A DNA stretch of 64,000 nt from Amphiura filiformis (GCF_039555335.1 NC_092642.1:21917812-21981811), one strand, 5' to 3'. Numbered from the stretch's first letter, positions 11,289-23,140 are shown. Translations and numbers: made by a program. Notes: generated from the sequence alone by a model not told the origin.

Positions 11289-11499
11289 TTTTTATTGGTT
11301 TAACTTTCTCTTCTATCATTTCTCCGAAAGCAATTTCTCTCCGTTTATTCTCTTCTCTTTCTTCTTTAAGCTGTTTAAGGACTTCATCTTCGCAAGCAGC
11401 AATTCCTTGAAATTCATCTGCTAAGAATTCCTTCATGGTTTGCGTCAGTGGAGCTTTAGCGTTTTCTGTTGCCTCAGATGTAGGCAAAGACTTTCGTAT
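11289..11499 (-). CDS. NLR-type gene, linker exon (helical)
   Basis: After the acceptor ATATAATACAG (ending 11500) the frame reads IRKSLPTSEATENAK and continues as a charged helical segment ending KQLKEEREENKRREIAFGEM. It is rich in E and K, like a coiled-coil linker. It is entered in phase 0, matching the exon upstream. The proposed donor AAAAA|GTTGAT at 11289/11288 is weak but leaves phase 1, which is exactly what the NACHT exon needs. No domain is recognised. The tie to the NLR gene rests on order, strand and phase. Confidence 0.55.
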
Positions 11500-11827
11500 C
11501 TGTATTATATAATGAGGCACAGACGGAGATCAAATTAAACATGGTAAAATGTGCTTTTATCAATTCGGTATTGATATCACGGTGTTGTTATTTTAGAAGT
11601 ACCATTTTGAAGCAATGTGTCAGATGAGTTTGTGGGTGTGTATCGGATGCTATTAATGGGGGAGGGGCCTGGGGTGTGTAGGGATGTGGTTCTGATAAGG
11701 GAGGACCTTGTGATGTGGGTAGATGGGTTACGGTTTTCGGGAACGTTTTCATTGTGTTAGTAGGTATGGTAGTGGTTTGGGGAGCTACATATATGCGTGT
11801 ATATATATACATTACAAAACGGTGTAC

Positions 11828-11998
11828 CTGGTTAAGGCGGGATTTGACGTCACCATCTTCATGTGAAATCTTGTTGACACGCGTCAGGCTTTCTATGAGA
11901 GTCTGAATATCTTGAAAATATTCGTCCATTGTCGAGTCCTCTATCCGAAACTGGTCCTTCATTTTCAAATGGCAAAGTTCATTCCGAATTTGGAACAC
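11828..11998 (-). CDS. NLR-type gene, exon with HEPN-like R-x4-H motif
   Basis: Following the acceptor CTAATTTTAAAG (ending 11999), the exon encodes 57 residues beginning VFQIRNELCHLKMKDQF and ending at a CAG|GTACAC donor. Entry and exit are both phase 0. RNELCH is an arginine, four residues and a histidine, the catalytic signature of HEPN-fold RNases. The same position in human CXorf38 carries a comparable R-x4-H. Joined to the preceding exon it gives ...YNALKQVFQIRNELCH, matching the KQ-V-x-x-x-RN-x-L-x-H pattern of that family. HEPN modules sit at the N-terminus of some invertebrate NLRs. RNase activity is inference. Confidence 0.65.
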
Positions 11999-11999
11999 C

Positions 12000-12600
12000 T
12001 TTAAAATTAGGTGAAGAATATGGCATTGAATATAAAAGTATAAATACAAATATTATACATTTTAATGCATAAATTATTTCTTGTCAATATGTTATTAACA
12101 ATTATAAATCATAACAAAAATATCGCTCAAAGTATTATTTTCAGTCACTGTCAGCTCAGGTTTTAACAGGTTTAAAGTATGTTGCCAATTAACCATGTCA
12201 TTGGATATAACAGAATGAAGGTATCGGGTACAAAATTTTGAAAACAGTGGGTCGTTTGGTATACATTTTTGAGAAGTAATCGGTTAAAAATTTCCCATGG
12301 AACAAAATTATATTTTTTTTTTTAAGTTTGCAAAATTTACAATACGAAGTTTCTGAAATAAGAGAATTTTTCCGCATTATTTTATGGCATTTTGATGATA
12401 CAGTTCTAAAAGAAAGGGGAGTCACTGGGTAGTCGAACCTAAGAATTACATAACAACAAGTTGCCATACACCAAGTGACAAACTATAATGAGCTGTGACA
12501 TTATCACCCAATTTACATCTCGCTGTCCACAGCCAATACAATTAGACATATCATTTATACACAATGCGATAGAAAATTATAATAATAGTGTATTTATTAT
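12000..12600. other. Intronic DNA with a degenerate repeat related to 39.8-40.0 kb
   Basis: Within the NLR intron, 12205-12450 shares blocks such as GGCATTTTGATGATAC and a GGGTAGTCG-like end with 39800-40010 ('...GGGTCATCGGGTAG' family). No coding signal is seen. Confidence 0.4.
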
Positions 12601-12629
12601 GCAAATAACCAGTTTCCTTGCTCATGTGT

Positions 12630-13240
12630 AATTCTCGCTATTCGCAATAAGGGCGCCGCCAGCGGTTTGCGATGTATCATGGGAAAAATCGTGATGTATC
12701 GTGGGAAAATGTGACAATTAAGTTTTTCTCTATCGATTACGAATAATACCGTTATATTGACAAACTAAACGTGACAATATTTTTTAGTTTGTCAAAATAA
12801 AGGTGTTACATATTCGATACTCAATAATACTTAATGTGATTTGAAATGTACATCAATTTTTCCCTGATACATCGATTTGCGTGCTGGCGGCCCCTTATTG
12901 ACAAACTAAAAATCCCAGACAAACAAGAACCTAGACCTATAACTTTGGTTTGCGTAGTGAAGTCAACACTGCTTAGCAACGATTTTGACAAGGACGAAAC
13001 CCGGACGCAAACAAGCAGACATGTTCGCGTCTACAGAACATTTTGCGTTTGACGCGGGCGATAACGGCGCAGCAATCACGCAAACGATCGCGTTTTTCGT
13101 TCCAGACATGAACGCTTATTTCTCCGCGTCCGACCACCCGACCAAAATCACCTTGGATACGTGGCTTCACCTACTGCCATGGTTAGTGATGGGCAGTTAC
13201 AGGTCTAGGTGGTATGTCTATGCGAATAGCGAGAATTAGC
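12630..13240. repeat. Possible inverted-repeat element
   Basis: The outer ends AATTCTCGCTATTCGCA (12630) and TGCGAATAGCGAGAATT (13224-13240) are exact reverse complements of 17 bases, about 600 bp apart. Beyond that the arms diverge quickly, and no target duplication is evident. It lies in the intron of the NLR gene. Confidence 0.45.
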
Positions 13241-13609
13241 ACCATTGGCCTGTTTGCCAAATATGGGCATTATAGCGAAAATGTATTAATATTACAAGGT
13301 ATATGAAGAGAATATATCCGGAAGGTGTCCAAATTAGGCTCGAATATACCTTATGGTCGATACTATCGAGTGAGTTTGATATTTTTAAGAATGAACTGTA
13401 GAATGAATGGTAGCAATGGCATCGGGCCTTGATTCACTACAAAACAGTCAAAATGCTTGTTTTAAACTAAATGTCACGTGATGGCACCAAAAGTGTTCAC
13501 TTGTTGTCCCTTTTTTCTCCATTTGAAACTTAACATTCCCCCTCACGGTTCAAGTAAAAAATTCAGATTCCCCCTCAAGACCTCCCCCCAATCAGAATCC
13601 CCCAACAGC

Positions 13610-13890
13610 CCAGCAAACACAAAATGTTTTACAGAAAACGTTTAAATGTCTGGTTATAGAAAGGGTATAAAAACGTTTTAATAACATTCCAAAAACATTT
13701 TTGAAAACTTGATACAAAACATTATAAACAAAATGTTATTTTGGGGTTGAAAAATTGTTTTGCGAAAAATGTTTGACCAAAATATTTGCAATAATGTTTT
13801 AAAAATGTTTCCATGACCTTTATATAACCCGACATTTAAATGTTATTAAAACGTTTTGAAAATAACAAAGAACATTTCTGTGTTTGCTGG
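13610..13890. repeat. MITE with CCAGCAAACACA ends
   Basis: The ends CCAGCAAACACAAAATGTT and AACATTTCTGTGTTTGCTGG pair. The interior repeats AAACGTTTTAA and AAAATGTTT-type words. A relative lies at about 52300-52377 and 53664-53825, where it was split by the Penelope-like insertion. Confidence 0.65.
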
Positions 13891-13960
13891 ACAGTCCCTA
13901 AGGTTCTCATGTACGTGGCGCTGGTACGTTTCACATTAGATTTGACTTCAAAATCTCGAT

Positions 13961-14420
13961 CTATAGACCTTTTTCTCACACGTCACCAATCAATCGATAT
14001 TGGGGTCCAGCATTCGAGTCATTAGCACCCAAACGCAAATACCGCGCCGGCGCGAGCGATCAACTTTGCGCCACGCTAGGCGTCCTGCGCGGAATTGCCA
14101 GCTCGCAGTACGCGTATAGTTCGCCACGGTGTAAAAAGTAAACAAAATTGTGAAACAAAACAAAGATTGAATTTTGAATAGCATCGCGGTTTTTCCGTAT
14201 CTTTTGTATTTTATAACTGGAACAAAGGTAACTAGTATACAGTTCCCGTTTAAACAATTATTTTATGGAAGCTAACGTGAAATATGACAAAACAGAGGAG
14301 AAAATACGCAGTATTTGGTGTTTTTACATCGTGGACACGTGAGAAACGCAGTGCACGTGTTGTTTGTTTACATCTCAGACCCCAATATCGATTAGGTGAC
14401 GTCATCAGAAAAAGGTCTAT
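13961..14420. repeat. MITE with ATAGACCTTTTTCT ends
   Basis: The left arm CTATAGACCTTTTTCTCACA...ATCGATATTGGGGTC pairs with the right arm GACCCCAATATCGAT...AGAAAAAGGTCTAT over about 45 bp. It sits in the intron of the NLR gene just downstream of the first recognised exon. Confidence 0.65.
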
Positions 14421-14508
14421 ATTATACGCCACTGCGTACACGCACAGTCCGCACGCAGGGGCATCTAAATGTCCAAATGCAACCCGATGTGTATTCGTAT
14501 ATGCATAC

Positions 14509-14979
14509 CTGTTTTAAGGCATTGTATACATCCATATCTTCATTATGGTATCCTCTGAAATACATCATTATTTTGAGCAAGCTACCAGAATCAAAATCAC
14601 GTAGCTGTTGTTTATGGTGGTCCTCTAGTTCGGATGGTGTTTGAAACACAAAAACTTTGGATAGCTCAATAGGATCTTGACATATATTGGACGGAGAAAC
14701 ATTCTTCCAAGAAATCTCCCAAGTCTTTGGAAAACATATTTCTTGGATTGCCTCGCCCCACTCCACGCATGACCTGCAAAACTTGTTCTTTGTGGTAGGT
14801 TTCTTCCTCAGTGGACATCTTTCAGGGGTCAGACAGGGACGTAATGTTTGTTTCTTTGCTTCATGCCATGTTTCTAGTGCGGACTGGAGGCTAGGCACCG
14901 CAACCGAAGTAACCAATTGAACAGCCGCGTGACACTTTATGAAGTTGGTCATCAACTCCATTGTAGGTATATTGATGCT
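14509..14979 (-). CDS. NLR-type gene, CXorf38-like N-terminal exon
   Basis: A clear acceptor (TTTTTATTTTCAG, ending 14980) opens a frame in which the first ATG is at 14961. The protein reads MELMTNFIKCHAAVQLV, later CRSCVEWGEAIQ, WKNVSPSNICQDPIELSKVF and a block ending DMDVYNALKQ at a CAG|GTATGC donor (14509/14508). The C-x-x-C-x-x-W, W-x-N and D-P-x-E-L-x-K-x-F spacing matches the N-terminal part of the animal CXorf38-like family, whose biochemical role is not established. Exit is phase 0 and fits the exon at 11998. The start could be ATG 14961 or lie in an upstream exon, since the open frame extends back to the acceptor. Confidence 0.7.
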
Positions 14980-14999
14980 CTGAAAATAAAAATCGAAAA

Positions 15000-16564
15000 T
15001 GATCAAAGGAAAGAAACACATTAAGGTTAAACAAAGTGTTGAAGGGCTTTACCTCCAGAAAAAATATATTATTACCTTATACGTAAGAAAATATGTCTAC
15101 TTATCATGTGCAATAAAAAAATCCGGAAAAAATTGTGTGAAAATGTGTTTTTAGCCTATTTTTTTAGCTGTTATCAAGCACTATTATTCGATTTGTTTAC
15201 AAGCGCCAAGCAACTGTCGTCTGGGAGAGTGATTGACATCTTTATTATTAGAGAAGAATGGAATCTGTATAGTTCATGAATATTCATGTAGTATTTACAC
15301 AACCTGTATCAGAGAGTTGATATTCTTGAGAGGGCACTCTATTCACGTGGTTTCTTTTCCAACGCTAAAAGATCACGAATTTTGGTGGTTTGCAAATGAA
15401 AAGTGTCCGCACTATCGATTGATTACGTAACTGTTATGAATAATGTATTAGGTTTTCAATGCAATCGCCTCGACCCATCAATACATATTATCTGTATTTA
15501 TCAAAGTACTTGGAATAGCAATCTGGTGAGTTCACTGAACTACGCCCTAATACTGATGGAGTTTTAATGGCGTTTAATGGCGCTAATCCTCTCCATACAC
15601 AGATGAACAAATACAATAGGAGAAGGTCAACACATATGACCTCCTATATGACATGTTATATGAGATGTACAACAACCTGAATATCATAAAGATCAGTGTT
15701 CGTTTGTGCATATGAACTGCATATTTACAATACTAAATATTAGTCGTTATATATTATGCCAAATATTGGTATTATGACAACACGGTATATGCATTGTATA
15801 TAAAACAACTAATAGAGCCTGCTATCATGGCGTCAGGTCATTGGTTCATCATATCCCGTATGTTTCTTAAAATTCATTCATATTTGAGACAAATTTCTGT
15901 GCCCATTTTATAGGCGTACAGGTGGATCCGGTTTTTTTGGCCATTTTCATTTCTTTTTGATGAAAGAATTAAGGTTTTCCACTGCACGGAGGCCACTATG
16001 TGATACTAATTTAATGCTATTTGTAAATGAATGCGGATTCCCGGTTGTTGTTTTTCCACAGTGTGACAACTGTCCACCCATCCAGACAACATCATAACAT
16101 AATAAAACGTCTGTATTTGTACGATGAGTAAATATTAAACTGAACTTTGCCTTGGAACATTGTGTAAGACGGTGTAAGATTTTGTGGGCGCCCTCAACAT
16201 TATTATCCTCTTTGTATCCGTAAATGACATGGCATAGACTGTGTGAATTCTATGAAGACTACTAATACATAGGGTCATATCCATGGACACAAGTACCGAT
16301 AATTGACAACACGATACGCGACTGTATTTAGGGGCTAAGCACTAATAATTAATAATGCCGGGTAGGGCCTACTCCTGGGCGACTCGTGTGGGCAAGGACG
16401 CTTAGGACGGTGACCAAATGAGTCCCAAATTTCACCGGGGGTGGGGGGGCACTCAAGTATGATAGTGTAGGCCTAAACGCATGACTTTTTAAACACCCCT
16501 AAAACGAGTTTTACCCTACCAGCAAATTTAGGATCAATAGGCCTAAGCTAACTTAATACACTAA
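15000..16564. other. Stretch with no recognised gene
   Basis: This is probably 5' flank or first intron of the NLR gene. I see no domain-like frame, RNA gene or clear repeat, apart from a short block at about 15580-15625 that resembles 17390-17420 (CTCTCCATACACA-ATGAACAAA). Confidence 0.3.
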
Positions 16565-16830
16565 AGGAAGTTTTGGATGAGAAAACGGACATTTTGATGA
16601 GAAACGGCCAAAATGGTGAGAATTTAAATTTTCTCATTCTTTTGGATGAGAAACTTCCTGGTGTGTGTGTCAATCGTTATTGTCTTATTAAAACTGGTGA
16701 AAATTGGTAATCCCTGCTGAGCTCAAAATAAACATTATTATTTTGTCATCCAAAAGAAGAATGAGAAAATTAAATTCTCATCAGTGGCCGTTTCTCATCG
16801 AAATGTCCGTTTTCTAATCCAAAACTTCCT
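16565..16830. repeat. MITE with AGGAAGTTTTGGAT ends
   Basis: The left arm AGGAAGTTTTGGATGAGAAA and following bases pair with the right arm ending ATCCAAAACTTCCT over about 75 bp, around a central spacer at about 16640-16740. It is non-coding. Confidence 0.7.
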
Positions 16831-17177
16831 CTCAGTAGTGATAGGCCTATAGGCATAGGCCTAGAATTTACCTCCTAAAGAGTTTTTGCCTAGTAAAAAT
16901 GCAACAAATGTAGGCTACCACTTTTGGACTAAAAACATTGAAAATATAGGCCTACTTCCAACTTGTTCAGTTTCAGAAAACTACCCTTATTTTTGTGTCA
17001 CGCGCGTAACTTGCCTATCATTTTGCTTCAGTCTGCTCCATGACCCAAGCGTGTGTCCAAGATAGGCCTACATGTTAAACAAAGAAAGAAATAGAGATCG
17101 AGTGGACTAACGTCCGTTTTCTTGATTACCCACCTTTGCTGTTTCCTGACACTATGATCTGTTTTTATTTTCTTCAG

Positions 17178-17241
17178 ATTTGTGATGATCACCATCAGGC
17201 TACCATCATGACCATAACTGAAGAGATATTGAAGCCTGAAG
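17178..17241 (+). CDS. Possible small internal exon, unknown protein
   Basis: A strong acceptor (TTTTTATTTTCTTCAG) and a CCTGAAG|GTGAAT donor flank 64 bases with one open frame, ICDDHHQATIMTITEEILKPE. No family is recognised and no neighbouring exon was found, so this may be chance. Confidence 0.25.
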
Positions 17242-17917
17242 GTGAATTTCTACTTTAAAACAGATAGTAATGAAACCAGTTTTTATTTTCCTTGCTCTAG
17301 CGAATTCACAGAGAAGGTGTTTCTAGTACAATACAGCGTCGGACTCTAGCTGAGAGCGTAGCCTAAGTCCAAACGGACTCCAAGAAGGGCTCTCCATACA
17401 CAAATGAACAAACACAAAGGAAGGTAGTCTCCTCCGTGACCAGCTTGATTTCGATGGAGCGAAAACAAATTGGCTGCAGAGGAGACGGGTAATTTTGCCA
17501 TGCAAATGAGGTGAGTGTCATCCCCCTGCCTGTATCCCAGCCATTTTTGCCTAGTTATCGTAATCGTTCATATAAGACGCCCATATGATCCATGGTGTTA
17601 AACTGATATTCAACAACTTTATATCTCTCGATCTTTGCGATCCGAAATATTGAATTTCAACTTTAGGCACATCTCTAGCAAGATAATAAATACCTGTCAC
17701 AAATAGAGGTCTTGAAATGTTACTTGCAACGTTAAAAATGTGAATAGAGAACAAATCGGGTTCAAACATACTTCAAAAATATGAAGGTAATTGTCAACGC
17801 CTACTACCAGAATAGCCGGAAGAGGGCAGACTTCATAAGGGAGTGTTCATATATTTTAGCGGGGGACAAAGAATTTGGAACTTATTTCGGGAAATTTGGT
17901 GGGTTTTTGGTTTTGTT

Positions 17918-18122
17918 CAGGCCCGTACGCAAAAAGTCCCAAAATTTATGAATTTGCGAGCGTAGCGAGCAAAAAAATCAGGTTTTTTACGGCTTTTTGG
18001 TCAAAAAAGGTCCAAATTTTGGGGGAAAAGTTCACTTTTCACGAAATCGCCTCCCCCCCTTTGGAAAAAGTCCACTTTTTCAAAATCAGCACCCCCAAAA
18101 AGAAATCCTGCGTACGGGCCTG
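17918..18122. mobile_element. hAT-like MITE with perfect 8-bp target duplication
   Basis: The ends CAGGCCCGTACGCA and GCGTACGGGCCTG are inverted. GTTTTGTT lies on both sides (17910-17917 and 18123-18130). An 8-bp duplication and CAG...CTG ends are hAT hallmarks. At 205 bp it has no transposase and is non-autonomous. Confidence 0.85.
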
Positions 18123-18639
18123 GTTTTGTTTTTTTTATTTTATCTTCCTGTTCGGGTGTTTCGGTTGGCACATTTTCGGGGCATTTTCATGCACTTCACA
18201 GGAGTTTTTCGTGGTTTCTCTGTAGCTGCCGTGTGTACTTTTCCCCACGTACAGGGTATAAATCCCGGGGTATAAATAAATAAATGAATAATAACATATA
18301 AAAAAACAGAATCTGGAACTTCAACGTCAAAAAACAAGACAAATTGTACCCTGCTAAAAATATCAACCCATATCCTCTCTGAGAATAAAAATAATAAGAC
18401 TCCAACCTCACCTGCAAAAAAATATTTTTTCGGGGATAATTTGGGATAAGTTCGGGCCTATTTTATTGCGACAATTTTCAAAATCTATAAGGTGAAATGT
18501 GGGAGTAACTACAGAATACCCCTCTCGGGGGTATAGTTGTATAAAGTTGTAACATGTTTGTATGTATTGGAATAGGGTGTTTTGTGCTTGAGTGGGGTAT
18601 TCTGTTTTAATGATTTGTGTATGGTAATGTTCTGAGTAT

Positions 18640-20000
18640 GGTATCCTGGAAACTAAGTATAGGTCTTGGTTTTTTTGTGGGCGCAGTCGGCACAGACATA
18701 GTTGAAAAACCGACAGAGTTGGCGTTTGACGTGGACGCAGTTTAAATTGGCGGGTTAATCAATGCAGCGTAGATGCATTATTTAAGTCGCAGTTGAAAAA
18801 AATGAAGTCTGTTTGTTTGTTTGTAATTTATAGTGTTTTTTTTGCTAGATGTACTACTCGGGAGTGTATGTGCCCGGTATAATAGGTGTCGGTTTTTAAC
18901 AAGGCGCAGTCGGCGCAGACGTAGTCAAAAAATTGACATGTTTGTTCTTTGGGGCGTGGTCGCAGTATTGCATGGGAATCAGGTGTTTTGTGCGTGAGTG
19001 GTTGATTGTGTTGTAATGAGTTGTGTATGATAATGTTGTGAGTGTGGTATTCTGGAGACTAAGTATAGGTCTTGGTTTTTTTGTGGGCGCAGTCGGCGCA
19101 GACGTTGTTGAAAATTGACAGGTTTTTTCTTTAAGCGTGGACATAGTTGAAAGTGAGGATTTTATAAATTGGGCGTGGACGTAGATTAGCGGGGGATTTG
19201 TCCCCGTTACCGTTGAAGGAGTACAAGATGTGGTACGTTTGTGTATGGTAGTAGGCCTATGTGAATTATATTTGGTACTACACGTATACCTGGACAAATT
19301 CTATGTCTAGTTTTTATGTCGGCGTAGTCGGCGCAGACGTAGTTGCAAATTAACAGGTTTAGGGCTTTGAGCTTGGACGTGGATAAAATTGGTGATTTTA
19401 TGAATGGGACATAGTGTTGGGGGATTTGTTTCCTTTACGTTAAATTAGTTTAAATGACTATAATATGTTAGTTTGTGTTTGATTGTGTGTGAATGTGGGC
19501 AGTACATGTACAGTTGGACATAGTTCTTGATTTTTATGTCGGCGCAGTCGGCGCAGCCGTAGTTGAAAGTGGCAGATTTAGCATTTGGACGTGGACGTGG
19601 TTAAAAGTGGCGATTTTATAAATGGGGCGTGGATGCAGTATTGCGAGGGAATTTGTCCGCAATGGGGTTGAAGGAGTAGGCCATCAATATGTTGCTTTGT
19701 GTTTGATAGTGTTTGAATTTTTTGTTGGTACATGTAAGTTGGACAACGTATAGATCCTGGTTTTATGGCGGCGTAGTCGGCGCAGACGTAGTTACAATTG
19801 GCAAGTTTGTGCTTTGGGCGTGGTCGTAGTTAAAATGTGATTTTATATATGGGAATGGTCGATTTGTTCCCGATGAAGCTGATTGGTATGCTATGTTGTT
19901 TGGATATAGGTCGGGGTTTTTATGTCGGCGCAGTCGGCGCAGACGTTGTTCAAATGATGGCACGTTCTGGGTTTAGGCGTGGATGTTTAAATTCAGTATG
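18640..20000. repeat. Satellite array with GCGCAGTCGGCGCAGACG core
   Basis: The core starts at 18681, 18904, 19087, 19322, 19542, 19771 and 19928, a spacing of 157-235 bp and mostly about 220-235. Units also share GGGCGTGGACGTAG, TTTATAAATGGG and ATTTGTCC words. It is a degenerate tandem array. Its core reappears inverted at 40477-40790. Small minus-strand frames across it (for example 18896-19297) merely translate the repeat. Confidence 0.8.
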
Positions 20001-20430
20001 TGAATATTGTTATATTTGATTACGTAAATGTTAATAATATGGGAACGTAATTTGTTTTGTGGATTTAATAGGATTAGGGGAAGCTAAAAGAAAGGGGTAA
20101 TCGCGTATGACGTTTTAAGAAAGGGGTCATCGGGTAGGCCTATATTCGAGTTAAAATATTTGGACCTACTCACAAGACACACATATCATCACGTTGAGTG
20201 CTGTATATGTTCCGCCCCTTTGGGCCGTGAAAAACTCTCTCCGTGGATCGGTTTCTTGGGGTGAACCCAAGCTGGCTACCTCTGAAGATCCTTAAAATAC
20301 ATTGTAGGGTATTTGCCCCGGTCTTCATTTGGTACCATATTATTGAAGGTTATCTTTGAATTTTAATGTTATCGCATCAATTAGGACCAGTCAAATTGAG
20401 AAATGATGTTAACAGGTTTGTTGAACCAGA

Positions 20431-20971
20431 ATGCTCTTCTGATATCAAATAATATTCATTTTATGACAAATTTTAAAATTTGATATTTTTCAAAATTTGG
20501 AGATATAACAGTTCTGGAAGTAAATTATATCAATTTAATGATATAGTCTTACATTCTATGTAGCTGGGAGGAAAAGCCGACGATCAATTGAAAATTGTGA
20601 CTTTTCATATTGAAGATATGGACTTATTTTCAAAAAGACCTAATTTTTTGTGTGTGTTTTGGAAAAAAAAAACAATATCTTCAATTATGAAAGGTCAAAA
20701 TTTTCAATTGATTGTCGGCTTTTCATCCCACCTACAATACTTTAGGTAGAAATCATCAGATTTATAAAGTTTATTTCGAGTACTGTTAAATATCAAAAAT
20801 ATAATTTTTTAATGTTTTGCCATAAAATGTGTATTACATTGCGAATTTAAAAAAATCATTATTAGTTGATATCAGAAGGACATTCTTCGTATTCAGAATG
20901 CAATTCGATGTGTGATGTGCGCTAATGTCCCACAATAAATACTGTCCAAGCGTTCATATCTCTTCCCTTAA
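20431..20971. mobile_element. TTAA MITE, copy 3, left end lost
   Basis: It retains GATCAATTGAAAATTGTGAC, the mirrored right half and the CCCTTAA end (TTAA at 20968-20971). The outer left arm is missing; sequence similarity begins near GAATGCTCTTCTGATATC at about 20430. Confidence 0.75.
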
Positions 20972-21311
20972 TGTATTGAAATTATGCTCTGGGCTAATCT
21001 TTATGTCTAGAAATATGTGGTATAAGGTCGATTAAGAAAATACTCGTTTAGGTTTTCCTGCTTGATTTTGTTTGGTTAGGCCCCTCTGTTGATCAAAAAA
21101 CTTCTTGAAGTGTTTCATAAACTATACAGTTGTAAGTCTATAGAACTTATGAACCATTTTCATGAAAAGGTAAAACTGAAAGTTCCGAAGATGATTTTTT
21201 TAAGCATATTTAAATAAAAGGAAGTGGGTGGGAATGCTAAACATATTTGTGTTTACTCGCCTACAAATCTTATTCCACATCGCAGCGCAGTGCGATGTTT
21301 CGATGCTTTTA

Positions 21312-21548
21312 GGGAACAAACCAAAAGATCGATGACGTCCTATAAACGTAACTAGTTTCGTTTCTCAGCCGACCCCTCCTCCCTGCCAGAAACGTAATAA
21401 TGAAATGTTGAAAATTTTGACATAATAATAATAATGATATATACTTCAGACCGATGTTTTTGTACAAACGTAATCGAGTATTTTACCCCTCCCCCTAAAC
21501 GAAACTAGTGTCGTTTATAGAACGTCATCGATCTTTTGGTTTGTTCCC
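21312..21548. mobile_element. TWA-flanked MITE with GGGAACAAACC ends
   Basis: The left arm GGGAACAAACCAAAAGATCG and the right arm CGATCTTTTGGTTTGTTCCC are perfect reverse complements for 20 bases. Pairing continues through ATGACGT and CGTTTA...ACTAGT. TTA lies on both sides (21309-21311 and 21549-21551), consistent with PIF/Harbinger. Confidence 0.8.
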
Positions 21549-21697
21549 TTACAACCTTATTTAGAAAGATATAGCAAACTTTCCATGATAGAGATTGGAC
21601 CCAAGACAAAGTACACCCAAATTAGGTGACAATTCAGAATTAAGCCATGGCTGGAAAAACACCTAAATGTTGTGACTGGTCCGGCTATGGATAGAAT

Positions 21698-22170
21698 TGG
21701 GCTATTCCAGATAAAACATGCACCCCCCCTATAGAGGGCAAAATTTTTTTTTTCTAAAATGTCTGGAATTCCAAAGCATACTTGAGGAAGAAATCTGGAT
21801 TTCCGGCCCTGTTTAGTGCATGTAAAATCTGGAAATCCATGGAGGGATATAGAGGGTTTTTAAAAATTGTCAAAAAAAAGTTGGAATTTTCAATTGACTT
21901 ACCCAAAAAAATCTGGAATTCCATCGCCCTCTATAGAGGGTTTCTAAAAATATCCAAATAAAAAGTTGGAATTTTTCAATTGACTAGCAAAAAGTCTGGA
22001 ATTCCATGGAGGGTATAGAGGGTTTTAAAAATAATTTTAAAAAGTTGGAATTTTCAATTGACTTACAAAAAAACATCTGGCATTCCATCGCCCTCTATAG
22101 AGGGTATCTAAAATTACACAAATAAGTTGGAATTTTTCAATTGACTACCAAAAAGTCTGGAATTCCATGT
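21698..22170. repeat. Tandem repeat fused to a terminal-repeat fragment
   Basis: It starts with the same GGCTATTCCAGATAAAACAT end found at 36710 and continues as about four degenerate units. Each unit contains TCTGGAATTCCAT, a CCTCTATAGAGGG half-palindrome and AAGTTGGAATTTTCAATTGAC. The unit is about 90-100 bp long. No right terminal repeat follows, so this may be a solo, expanded end. Confidence 0.65.
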
Positions 22171-22915
22171 TAGGGTTTTCAGAGTTATTTTAGGCTTGTA
22201 TAGGTGTTTATTGTTCTAAAGGTTTCATTATAATTATTGGCTTTATCTGCATTTATTCCAAGTCATCTATGATGTTTTACATGTATAATATAGGACAACC
22301 ACCAAGGCATGTGTTTAGTAGTAACGTACGCTTTTCAAAGTCGGGGACAGGGGTCTCGATTCTCTGACTGGTTTAAAATTTAATAACTAATTCCCCAGTT
22401 CCCCCCCCCCCCGATTGGGTGCATTATTTCCCCGAACTTTTTGACAAAAGTGGGGGGGGGGGGGCACATCCCCCTGTCCCCTTTGCGCACGCCACTGGTG
22501 TTGGTATCCTAGGTAGGCCTAACCACTAAAATTAAGCTTCTCTTTTGTGAAGGGTTGCTGTTCTCCTTACGGGTTTTCAATAACAATGTGTGGTATGTAT
22601 AGGCCTACTAGTTTCTATATTGGGCCTAAAAATGTTTGATTGGCGTAATTTTAACATTTTTGTTAAACTGGGTCTTTAGGTCCATGAACTGAACCACACA
22701 AAGGGACGCCTACTCTGTCGGCAGCACACATTTCGAACTATAAAAGGATTGTATTGTGAAACTCAGTTTCTTGCTTCAGCTCTTTCTAAAAATTCATTAG
22801 GGCAAAATTCGTTCTTTATGTCCTTAATTATTCTTTCATCCTGTTCTTTCTTTCTTGAGGCCTAGATCTTTTTCACTACTTTACAACTCGAATATTGGTG
22901 TATTGTCAATGGATA
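22171..22915. other. Stretch with no recognised gene
   Basis: It contains C- and G-homopolymers at 22400-22465 that probably derive from a small foldback, but no coding signal. Confidence 0.3.
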
Positions 22916-23140
22916 TACCGTAGAACGTTCGCTTAGTAATGGCGCTATGGGCCCACTTGATATAACTGGTATTTTAGACACAAACTTAAAGTGCCTCTCC
23001 TCAAAAATCCCACCAGCAAATAAGGGCACATACCCTTAATTCTTGTTGTGATTTTTAGAGGAGGTAGCTCTCTCTTTGTACATGAAATTTACCCCAAGGC
23101 AAAGGAGCCCATGTGCGCCATTAGGCGAACGTTTACGGTA
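22916..23140. repeat. MITE with TACCGTARAACGTTCGC ends
   Basis: The left end TACCGTAGAACGTTCGCTTA and the right end TAGGCGAACGTTTACGGTA pair, followed inward by ATGGCGC/GCGCCAT. It is a 225-bp foldback with no coding capacity. Confidence 0.65.

Noticed and set aside
18896-19297. Thr/Ser-rich minus-strand protein
   Set aside because: It is the translation of the satellite array; residues recur with each unit and there are no splice or start signals.
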